Positions 49,078 through 57,163 of a DNA stretch of 64,000 bases are shown here, piece after piece. The position numbers were made by a program, and so were the translations under genes. Position 1 is the first letter of the stretch; every line of letters begins with the position of its first letter. The notes under the pieces are model-generated. The model worked only from the letters and a program-made list of their open reading frames with translations, had not been told where the DNA came from and ran no database searches. Source of the DNA: Sphingomonas tagetis (GTDB lineage: Bacteria; Pseudomonadota; Alphaproteobacteria; Sphingomonadales; Sphingomonadaceae); NCBI RefSeq assembly GCF_024211275.1, contig NZ_JAMLDX010000005.1, forward strand, positions 1 to 64,000, given 5' to 3'.

Positions 49078-51260
49078 TGGCGTTCGTCACGCCCGCGCAG
49101 TCGAGTTTCAACGGCGGCGAGCAGTCGCCGCGGATCCTGTCGCGCATCGACCAGAGCGTGCGGTCGATCGCGGTCAAGTCGATGTCGGGCTGGCTGCCGC
49201 TGCTGTCGGGGGTGGCGGAGGCGTGCCCCGGCACGATCTTCGTCGCCAAGGCGAAGGGGCCGTGCCGGCTGATCCCGTTCGAGTTCCAGCGGACGCAGGG
49301 CTATCAGATCGAGCTGGGCCATCTCTACGCGCGCTTCTACACCAATGACGCGCAGATCATGGACGGCGACGATCCGGTCGAGATCGTGACGCCATGGACG
49401 CTCGCGCAGGCGCGTGAGCTTTACTATCACCAGTCGCTGGACGTGCTGTATTGCGCGCATCGCGAGGTGCCGCTGCATGTGATCAAGCGCATCGGCGCGG
49501 ACGAATTCGTGTGCGAGCCCTATGCGCTGCAAAACGGGCCGCTCGACCTGCGCAATGCCGATCGCGCGGTGACGGTCAGCGCGAGCGCGACCACGGGCAC
49601 GGTGACGGTCACCGCCAGCTCGGCGCTGTTCGCGGCGGGCGATGTCGGCGGGATCATGGAAATCGAAAGCCCGGCGTTCGGGACGATCCCGGCGTGGGAA
49701 GCGGGCATGTCCACCGCGGGCGGCGCGTTCTGCCAGAGCAACGGCAACGTCTATGAAAATACCGGCGGCGCGACGCGCACGGGCACGGTGGCCCCGATCC
49801 ATGTCGAGGGCACCGAATATGACGGGATGGGCGGCACGGACGTGAACAGCAAGGGGCCGTATGGCGCGGCCTGGACGTTCGTGCACAGCATGTTCGGGCT
49901 GGTCGAGTTCACCGGCTATGTCAGCGCCACCGAAATGGAGGCGACGGTGCTGCAGACGCTGCCCTCGACCGCCGCCAGCTGGCGGTGGAGCTTCGGCGCG
50001 TTCAGCGACCGGCGCGGGCATCCCGGCGTCGTCGGCGTGTGGCAGGAACGGCTGATCCTGTGCAAGGATCATGTCGCCTATGGCAGCGTGGCCGGTGCGC
50101 TCGACGATTTCGCGCCGCGCAACGAGCTGGGCGATATCAGCCGCGATCAGGCGTTCCGCTATCCGCTGCCGAGCGGCGAGACGATCATGTGGGTGCTCGA
50201 CGATCTGCAACTGGTCGCCGGCACGGACAAGGCCGAGCATGTGATCTTCGCGGCGAGCGCCGGGCAGGGCGCGGGGCCGGGCAATCTCGACCGCAGCGTG
50301 CCCGCCGACAATGGTTCGCGCGCGGCGCGGCCGGTGAAGATCGGCGGGCGCGCGATCCATATCGATGCGTCGTGCGAGAAGGCGATCCAGCTGGCCTATG
50401 ACAGCAATCGGCTGTTGCGGGCGGAGTCGCCCGACCTGACGCGATTCGCCGAGCATATCGGCGAGGGCGATTACGAGCTGGTCGAGATGGCGTGGCTCAA
50501 GCTGCCGCAGCGGCATCTGTGGTTCCGCTGCGAGAACGGCACGCTGGCGGTGATGGGCTATGAGCCCGACGAACAGTTCATCGGCTGGGCGCCGCGCACG
50601 CTGGGCGGGGGCATGTTGGCCAGCAGCATCAGCACGAACACCGATCCGACCGGCAAGCATGCGCAGCTGTGGATGTCGGCGGAAGCGGACGAGGAAGTGT
50701 GGGTGCTGCGGATGCCGCGCGTGCGGCGCGTGCGCGACAGCGGCGAACAGGTGATGACCGACGCGGCTGTGCGGCGGACGGGGGCGGCGAGCGCTCTGGT
50801 GAGCGCACCGCATCTGGCGGGGCGCACGGTCGATATCTGCGCCGATGGCCGCCCGCTGCTGAATGCGGTTCTGGATGGCGATGGCGAGTATATGATGCCG
50901 TTCGAGGCCGAGGATGTGATCGTCGGGCTGACGGTGCCCAACGAGCTCGAGTTCGTGCCGCCGGTCGGCGGGAGCGACAATGGCCCGGCGCTGGGCAAGC
51001 AAAAGCGCGCGCACCGGATCGACCTGCACGTGCTCAACAGCGACGAACTGGAGGTCGAGTGCCAGGGCAGCATCGATCGCATCAACCTGTTGCGGCAGGA
51101 ACGCGCGTTCGACGTGTCGATGCCGCTGTTCTCGGGGCGGCAGCGGATCGAGCCGGCGGGCGACTATGACGGCGACATGGCGATCAAGGTGCGACGCATC
51201 TATCCGCGCCCCTCGACGCTGGCGATCGTGATGCCGTTCTATGAGAGCGCCCAGGCATGA
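49077..51260 (+). CDS. Tail tubular protein B (nozzle)
   Basis: A 727-residue protein with a SFNGGEQSPRILSRID start, typical of T7-like tail nozzle proteins, then LELGHLYARFYTND and a large beta-rich body. It would close the DNA exit of the virion tail. Overlaps neighbours by a base or four, in the order seen in T7-like virions: adaptor, nozzle, internal virion proteins. Confidence 0.8.
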   Translation: MAFVTPAQSSFNGGEQSPRILSRIDQSVRSIAVKSMSGWLPLLSGVAEACPGTIFVAKAKGPCRLIPFEFQRTQGYQIELGHLYARFYTNDAQIMDGDDPVEIVTPWTLAQARELYYHQSLDVLYCAHREVPLHVIKRIGADEFVCEPYALQNGPLDLRNADRAVTVSASATTGTVTVTASSALFAAGDVGGIMEIESPAFGTIPAWEAGMSTAGGAFCQSNGNVYENTGGATRTGTVAPIHVEGTEYDGMGGTDVNSKGPYGAAWTFVHSMFGLVEFTGYVSATEMEATVLQTLPSTAASWRWSFGAFSDRRGHPGVVGVWQERLILCKDHVAYGSVAGALDDFAPRNELGDISRDQAFRYPLPSGETIMWVLDDLQLVAGTDKAEHVIFAASAGQGAGPGNLDRSVPADNGSRAARPVKIGGRAIHIDASCEKAIQLAYDSNRLLRAESPDLTRFAEHIGEGDYELVEMAWLKLPQRHLWFRCENGTLAVMGYEPDEQFIGWAPRTLGGGMLASSISTNTDPTGKHAQLWMSAEADEEVWVLRMPRVRRVRDSGEQVMTDAAVRRTGAASALVSAPHLAGRTVDICADGRPLLNAVLDGDGEYMMPFEAEDVIVGLTVPNELEFVPPVGGSDNGPALGKQKRAHRIDLHVLNSDELEVECQGSIDRINLLRQERAFDVSMPLFSGRQRIEPAGDYDGDMAIKVRRIYPRPSTLAIVMPFYESAQA

Positions 51261-51679
51261 TCGTTATCAGCGAGTTCGCCGCCGCCGACGCCGATGCGAT
51301 CGACCTGCAGCCGATGCAGGCGGCGGATCGGATGGCAGGCGCGATCTATGAGAACGGGCCGGGCTGGACGGTGCGCGACGGCGACGGGCGCATCCTCGCC
51401 TGTCTCGGCTTCCTGCTGGCGGGGCCGTCCTATCGCATCGCGTGGGCGATGCTGGCGCTCGGCAAGCGCAACGCGCTCGTGCCGATCTCGCGCACGATCC
51501 GGCGGCTGCTCGACGGCGCGGGGTGGAACCGGGTGGAGATGCTGACGCACGCGGATTTCGCCGAGGCGGCGCGCTGGGCCGAGCTGCTGGGGTTCGAGCT
51601 GGAAGGCGTGAAGCGCAAGGCGCTGCCGGATGGCGGCGATCTGCTGGTGTGGGCGCGTATCGCAAAAGGGGAAGAGTGA
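51257..51679 (+). CDS. GNAT-like internal virion protein (T7 gp13-like position)
   Basis: A 140-residue protein with RDGDGRILACLGFLLAGPSY and MLTHADFAEAARWAELLGFE, a fold pattern of GNAT acetyltransferases. In T7-like phages gp13, a non-enzymatic assembly factor of the same size and place, has this type of fold. It probably acts in virion assembly. Confidence 0.6.
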   Translation: MIVISEFAAADADAIDLQPMQAADRMAGAIYENGPGWTVRDGDGRILACLGFLLAGPSYRIAWAMLALGKRNALVPISRTIRRLLDGAGWNRVEMLTHADFAEAARWAELLGFELEGVKRKALPDGGDLLVWARIAKGEE

Positions 51680-52266
51680 TGGCGGCCGGGGCACCTTTGA
51701 TCGCGGCGCAGGCGGCGATGCAGCTGATCGGCGGGATCGAGGAACGCGGGCAGCTGCGCGGCGAAGCGCGGGCGCTCGACGAGAATGCGCGCGTGACCGA
51801 GACGCAGGGCGCGTATGACGCGGTGGATGCGCTGCGCGCGGCACGGATGCAGCAGGGCGAGGACATCACCGCGGCGGCGGCGGGCGGGGCGAGCCTGACC
51901 GGATCGATCGGCGACATGCTGTTCCAGCAGGCGGTGGAATACCAGTATCAGGCGATGTCGATCCGGGCCGAGGCCGGGATGCGCGCGCAGGGGTTGCGGC
52001 AACAGGCGCAGGGCAAGCGACGCGCGGGCGATGCGGCGCTGTTCGGCGGGGTGCTGCGCGCCGGCGCGAGCGCGATCGAGGGCGTGCGCGCCGAGCGATC
52101 GGCGTCGCGGCTGGAGGCGGCGGAAGCGCGAGGCCGGGCCAGTGCGCTGGCGCCGAGCGGATCGATCCCGGTGCCGCGCCAGACCGGGCCCTTCACGTGG
52201 AGCGACAGCGAGACCGGAAAATGGGGCGGGCCGGCGCGCCGCAGCCAGAGCGTGGGGATTCGCTGA
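51679..52266 (+). CDS. Internal virion protein (T7 gp14-like)
   Basis: A 195-residue Ala-rich, helical protein (APLIAAQAAMQLIGGIEERG, GASLTGSIGDMLFQQAVEYQ). T7-like gp14 is also a small helical Ala-rich protein forming the ejection channel in the outer membrane. Overlaps both neighbours by one to four bases. Confidence 0.65.
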   Translation: MAAGAPLIAAQAAMQLIGGIEERGQLRGEARALDENARVTETQGAYDAVDALRAARMQQGEDITAAAAGGASLTGSIGDMLFQQAVEYQYQAMSIRAEAGMRAQGLRQQAQGKRRAGDAALFGGVLRAGASAIEGVRAERSASRLEAAEARGRASALAPSGSIPVPRQTGPFTWSDSETGKWGGPARRSQSVGIR

Positions 52267-54143
52267 TGGCGCTGACCCCGCAGCTGGCGCAGGGGCCGCG
52301 CCTGGGTTCGATTCCGCTGCCCGAGCGCGGGCCGTCGATCGCCGAAGCCGCGGCGACGATCCCGCAGGCGCTGGCCAACGCTAATGCGCGCGACCGGCAA
52401 GTCGATGCTCGCGAAGCGCAGATCGCGCATGAGATCGCGTTGCGCGAACAGGCCGACCGGCGATCGACGCAGGTCAGCCAGGGCATCGTGGCGATGGAGG
52501 AAGGCCGCGTCGCGTTCGAGCGGCGGCGCGACGATCTGCGCAAAACCGGCGACCTGACGGGCTATCGCGGCGAGGCCGACAAGGCGTGGGGCGAGTGGTC
52601 GGCGGAATTTCTGGCCGCGCTGCCCGCCGATCCCGAGGTGCGCCAGCATTTCACCGCGCCGCTGGCCCGGATGGGCGCGACCTTTGCGCGCGACGACGAT
52701 GCATGGCTTGGCGGGCAGAAAGCGGGGCTGGACGCGCAGGCGCTGACGCAGCTGGCCAATTCGCACGCGGTGGCGGCGATGGGCGGGTACAAGGATGCCG
52801 CCGCGATCGAGGAACGGCGCAAGACATTCGTCGAATTTCTGGACACCAAGCGGCTCGATCCCAACCGCCGCGCGCTGGCGCTCGACGCCTACGAAAAGGC
52901 GGTGCGCAGCTCGGTCATCGACGGGGCGGAGAATGCCGGGGACGTGGCGGCGATGCGCGCGTTCGGGGCCGATGCCAGCTTCATCACCGTGCTGGGCAAG
53001 GACTATGCGGACACTGTGAACGACCGTGCCGGGGCGGTCGAGCGCGCGCAGGCGGTGCAGGCGCGGGCGGCGGCGGCGGCGGCGGAAGAGAAGGCCGGCG
53101 AAGCGATGGCGGCGCTGTCGCAGACGATCGAGATCGGCGGCACGGTGGCGCAGAAGGATGCCGAGGCGGCGATCGCGGCGGCGCGCGCGGCGAAGGTGCC
53201 CGAGGATCGCATCATCGCGTTCCAGGGCAAGCTGGCGACGCAGAGCATCAACAAGGCGTTCGGCCCGGCGGCGGACCCCGATGGCAGCAGGACGCGGGCC
53301 GAGCTGATGTCGCTCAACCGCACCGCGCAGCAGCGCGAGCTGACCAGCGACGAGAGCATCCGGCATCAGCGGCTGACCGCGCTGCAGGGCAAGCGCCGCG
53401 CGGACGATGCCGCGCTGCTCAAGCCGATGGCGAACAAGACCGCGCAGGGCGATCTGACGGTGCTGGGCGAGCTGCGCGGGCGTAGCCGCGACGAGCGGTT
53501 CGCGGTGGCCGAGGAAGTGCGGCCGGGGCTCGGCTATATCGGGCTGCTCGATGGCGCGACGCGGCAGGCGGCGCTGGAAGGCTATTACGACCTCAAGGCC
53601 AATCCCGACCTGATCAAGACCAAGGGCAAGAATGGCGGGCTGACCGACCCGACCAAGGCGGCATTCCGCGCACATCTGGGCGTGACGGCGGGGCAGATGC
53701 CGGAAAGCGCGGTCGAATCCTATCGCGGCGTCGCCAACGCGATCTATGCCAAGCTGCAGAAGGATGGCGGGCAGAGCGGGTGGGATGCCCGGCTGTATGC
53801 GCATGCCGTCAACAAGGCGATGGGCGCGCGCAAGGGCGATGACGGCGTGTGGCGCGGCGGCATCGGGCTGGTCGGCAACCGGCACGTCTGGCTGCCCGAT
53901 TGGGGCAGCGCACGCGATGTCGAGGCGATGATCGCGCGCAACCCGTTCGCCAATGCGACCTATGACGGCACGCGCGCGGTGGACAAGCGCGACGTGATGG
54001 CGAATTTCACGCCGGTGCTCGACGCGGGCGGCGGCCCCGGCGAGCCGGCCTATTATGTGTTCATCAACGCCGCCGGGCAGGAACTGAAGCGCAAGGGCAC
54101 GCGCGAATCCTATCGCTTCATGCTCGTGCCGGGCGCGCGCTGA
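52266..54143 (+). CDS. Internal virion protein (T7 gp15-like)
   Basis: A 625-residue helical protein (PSIAEAAATIPQALANANAR, then a long Ala/Arg/Glu-rich central region, ending PAYYVFINAAGQELKRKGTR). The order after the gp14-like gene and size correspond to T7 gp15, part of the periplasmic DNA-ejection tube. No catalytic motif. Its start overlaps the previous stop (TGATG). Confidence 0.65.
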   Translation: MALTPQLAQGPRLGSIPLPERGPSIAEAAATIPQALANANARDRQVDAREAQIAHEIALREQADRRSTQVSQGIVAMEEGRVAFERRRDDLRKTGDLTGYRGEADKAWGEWSAEFLAALPADPEVRQHFTAPLARMGATFARDDDAWLGGQKAGLDAQALTQLANSHAVAAMGGYKDAAAIEERRKTFVEFLDTKRLDPNRRALALDAYEKAVRSSVIDGAENAGDVAAMRAFGADASFITVLGKDYADTVNDRAGAVERAQAVQARAAAAAAEEKAGEAMAALSQTIEIGGTVAQKDAEAAIAAARAAKVPEDRIIAFQGKLATQSINKAFGPAADPDGSRTRAELMSLNRTAQQRELTSDESIRHQRLTALQGKRRADDAALLKPMANKTAQGDLTVLGELRGRSRDERFAVAEEVRPGLGYIGLLDGATRQAALEGYYDLKANPDLIKTKGKNGGLTDPTKAAFRAHLGVTAGQMPESAVESYRGVANAIYAKLQKDGGQSGWDARLYAHAVNKAMGARKGDDGVWRGGIGLVGNRHVWLPDWGSARDVEAMIARNPFANATYDGTRAVDKRDVMANFTPVLDAGGGPGEPAYYVFINAAGQELKRKGTRESYRFMLVPGAR

Positions 54144-57100
54144 TGGGCCTGCCTACGCAAGCCCGGCGGCTGCCGCGCAACCGCCCCGGTGCCGAACCGC
54201 CGCCGCCACCCGCACCGGGGTTTTTCGAAGGTGTCTATGCGTCGGCGCGCGCGCCCGATGCACGGGCGATGCGCAATGCCCGGATCGACGAAGCCGAACA
54301 GGATGCGATTGCCGATGTCGCGCAGCGGCTGATCGCAGAGGGCGTCGATCCGGCGAGCCTGCGCCGCCAGAATTGGGCCGAAGGGTTTCAGGACCGGCTG
54401 CGCGGCACGTGGTCGGTCGATGCGGTGCTGGGCGAAGCGGCGAAGCGCCGCACGTCGAACCCCAAGGTCTATGGCGCGATCGAGGTCGATCCGGTGAAGT
54501 TCCGCGCGGCGATCGCCGCGCCGATCGACCCGGACTATCGCGATGTGCTCGACACCGCCGAGCGCGCGACCACGGCGCAGTCGATCGTCGGCGGATTGTG
54601 GGGCGGCGCGGCGGAACCCGAGAATGTCGCGACGATGGGCATCGGTGCGGGCGGCAAGGCGATCGCCGAGACGATCGTGCGCAACGTGGTGCTGCAGAGC
54701 CGTGTCGAGGCGGTCAGCGCGGTGCCGCGCGCGCTCGACAAGGCGGCGCGGGGCGAGGACACCAGCACGGGCACGTTGCTGGCGGAAAGCGCTATGGGCA
54801 TTGCCGGTGCGGGCGTGCTGTCAGGCGTGGGCAAGGCGGTCGAGCTGGGTGTGCCCAAGGCGGGCGACGCGCTGGCGTCGGGCCGCGAGCGCGCGATCGC
54901 GGCGCTGTGGGACCGGCTGCCCGAAACGGTGCGCGCCAAGTGGGGCAGCGCGGCGAAACTGCCCGACGACGAGCTGCCCGGCCTGGCCGAGCTGGTGATC
55001 GGGCGCGACAACCTGACCGTCGACGAAAAGGCCGCGATCGACGTGCTGACGCGCGAGGCGGAGATCGAGCGCGGCAACCCGTTCATTCCCGATGGCGCGG
55101 GGGTGGCGGCGCACCGAGAGGGGCTGGGCGAGGCGATGCGTCGGATCCTGTCGGCGATGCCGGATGCGCCGCCGGTCAAGCCAGCGCTGCCGAGTGGAAG
55201 CCCGGTGCCGCGGCTGCGCGGCGGAACGGCGATCGGCACGGGCACGGTGGGCGTCGAGGGCGGGACGGTGCTGAAATCGCGCATCCGCACGGTCGAGAGT
55301 GGCGGCAGCAATGTCGCGAAGAACCCGAACAGCAGCGCGCTGGGGCCGTATCAGTTCATCCGCTCGACGTGGCTGACGCTCTACAAGCAACGCTTCGGCG
55401 CGAGCGAGGGCGACGATGCGATCGCGGCGAAGCGCACCGATCCCAAGATCAACGAGCTGCTGATCGACGATCTGATCGGGCTGAACGCGCGGGCGTTGCA
55501 GCGCGCCGGTCATGCCGCCGATGCGGGCAACCTGTATCTGGCGCATTTCGCGGGCGAGGCGGGTGCGCGCAAGCTGTTGGGGGCCGATCCAAATGCGAGC
55601 GCGGCGAGCGTGCTGGGGGCGGGCGTGATCCGCGCCAACCCGTTCCTCGCCAGGATGACGGCGGGCGACGTGGTGCAGTGGGCGCATCGCAAGATGGGCG
55701 GAGCGCACGCCGATGTGGCGAGCGGCGCGCCCTCGATCCGCGACCGGGTGCAGGAGGAGCTGGAGGCGGCGGAAGCCGATCTGGCGCGGCTCGACGACGA
55801 AGCCGGGACCGCGCCCCAGATTCGCGACATCCTCGACGAGGTGGCCGACGAAGCGGCGGTGCCGGGGGACGATATCGATCTGCCCGTCTTAGACGGACCC
55901 GCTGTCGCGCCCGTGCAAGGCGTGCCGGTCGAAGTGCTGGCGACGATCCCGCCGCTGCGCGGCATCGTCAGGGACCGTTCGCGCTCGCTCGCGAAGATCG
56001 ACGACATTGCCGCCGAGCTGGGCGTCACCAAGGATCAGGCGCGCACCGCGTTGCTGCACCTCGTCGGCCAGGGCGAGCTACGCCAGAACCGCAAGACGGG
56101 GCATTTCATGCGCCCGCCGGCCGAAGGGCCGCTGGACATCCTCAAATGGCTGGCGCGGCGCGGCGGGCTGCATCCGAGCGGGGCGCGCGGCGGCGGCGCA
56201 GGCGGCTTCGCGGGTCACGGGCTGGGCAAGGCACAGATCGTCAACGGCAAGCGCGTCGGCGGGCGCGACATGGACAGGTTCGTGCCCGGCGCGGGTCCGC
56301 TGCTGCGCGATAGCGGCATGGGGCTGGACGAAGCCGCCGAGCAGCTGTGGAGCGAAGGCTATTTTCGCCAGCGGCCGAGCGAGGCCGAGCTGATTGACGT
56401 GCTGGAAGATGCCGTTCAGCGCGGCAAGAAGTTCTATCCGATCGGCGACGAACCCGAGCTTCCCGCGCCGTTCATGGACAAGGACGGGTGGCAGCCGGGC
56501 GAACGCGAGTTCTATGAAGCCGGGATCGCGGACGCCGCCGACGAGCTGGGCGTGGCGCTGGATGACGACGCGGTGGCGGCGATCACACGGCTGCGGCGCG
56601 GGACCGACATCGATCCGGCCAGCGCGATCGCGCTGCACGTCAATCAGGAAATGGAAGCTGCCCGCTGGGACGCGCTGGCGGAATCCGACGAAATCGACTA
56701 TGAGGCAATGTATGGCGACCTCGATCCCCAATCTCGAAGCGAAGGTGCTGATCGCGGAGAAGGCGGCGGCGGATTCGCGGCTGACGCCGGAGACGCGGGC
56801 GCGCAACGCGCGGGTGGCGACGATGGGGCGGCAGCTGCTCAACTCGGGCAAGCACGGCTAGCCGAGTTCGACGATCCGCACGGCAGCGGTGCTGATGCGC
56901 AAATCGAGAGCGTCGCGCATGACGTGCGCGCCGATCCCAATGTCGCCGCGAAGCTCAAGCAGCAGGCCGAGCTGAAGGCGGCGTCGCCGATGCAGGCGAA
57001 GGTCGATCAGGAAAGCACGATCGGCGCGCCGCTGTTCGATGCGGTCGATCAGTTCGGCTTTCGCCTCGACGACGAAGGCGACGTGATCAATCCCGCCGAC

Positions 57101-57163
57101 CTGCTTGCCGACATCGATGCCGACGATGCGGCGCTCAACATCATCAAGGATTGCCTCAAATGA
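54143..57163 (+). CDS. Internal virion protein with lytic transglycosylase domain (T7 gp16-like)
   Basis: A 1006-residue protein. The transglycosylase segment is RTVESGGSNVAKNPNSSALG PYQF (catalytic Glu385), which would locally open peptidoglycan during DNA ejection. The C-terminal part is helical and acidic and contains a Gly/Ala/Asp-rich stretch at codons of 56711-56861. There a second reading frame has better codon usage (see the embedded gene). Overlaps the next gene by four bases. Confidence 0.8.
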   Translation: MGLPTQARRLPRNRPGAEPPPPPAPGFFEGVYASARAPDARAMRNARIDEAEQDAIADVAQRLIAEGVDPASLRRQNWAEGFQDRLRGTWSVDAVLGEAAKRRTSNPKVYGAIEVDPVKFRAAIAAPIDPDYRDVLDTAERATTAQSIVGGLWGGAAEPENVATMGIGAGGKAIAETIVRNVVLQSRVEAVSAVPRALDKAARGEDTSTGTLLAESAMGIAGAGVLSGVGKAVELGVPKAGDALASGRERAIAALWDRLPETVRAKWGSAAKLPDDELPGLAELVIGRDNLTVDEKAAIDVLTREAEIERGNPFIPDGAGVAAHREGLGEAMRRILSAMPDAPPVKPALPSGSPVPRLRGGTAIGTGTVGVEGGTVLKSRIRTVESGGSNVAKNPNSSALGPYQFIRSTWLTLYKQRFGASEGDDAIAAKRTDPKINELLIDDLIGLNARALQRAGHAADAGNLYLAHFAGEAGARKLLGADPNASAASVLGAGVIRANPFLARMTAGDVVQWAHRKMGGAHADVASGAPSIRDRVQEELEAAEADLARLDDEAGTAPQIRDILDEVADEAAVPGDDIDLPVLDGPAVAPVQGVPVEVLATIPPLRGIVRDRSRSLAKIDDIAAELGVTKDQARTALLHLVGQGELRQNRKTGHFMRPPAEGPLDILKWLARRGGLHPSGARGGGAGGFAGHGLGKAQIVNGKRVGGRDMDRFVPGAGPLLRDSGMGLDEAAEQLWSEGYFRQRPSEAELIDVLEDAVQRGKKFYPIGDEPELPAPFMDKDGWQPGEREFYEAGIADAADELGVALDDDAVAAITRLRRGTDIDPASAIALHVNQEMEAARWDALAESDEIDYEAMYGDLDPQSRSEGADRGEGGGGFAADAGDAGAQRAGGDDGAAAAQLGQARLAEFDDPHGSGADAQIESVAHDVRADPNVAAKLKQQAELKAASPMQAKVDQESTIGAPLFDAVDQFGFRLDDEGDVINPADLLADIDADDAALNIIKDCLK
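56712..56861 (+). CDS. Embedded 49-residue gene inside the gp16-like gene
   Basis: ATG 56712 is in a different frame from the host gene and has GAGG six bases upstream. The peptide starts MATSIPNLEAKVLIAEKAAA and ends ATMGRQLLNSGKHG, a well-formed helical protein. By my count only 3 of 49 codons end in A or T, like real genes here, whereas the host frame over the same bases has about 23 of 50 and encodes low-complexity Gly/Ala/Asp. This strongly suggests dual coding. No homologue recognised. Confidence 0.6.
   Translation: MATSIPNLEAKVLIAEKAAADSRLTPETRARNARVATMGRQLLNSGKHG

Noticed and set aside
54143-57163. A frameshift or sequencing error in the gp16-like gene at the embedded frame
   Set aside because: The host frame stays open across the stretch and resumes normal codon use after 56861, and the embedded frame has its own ribosome binding site and stop, so dual coding explains it better than an error.
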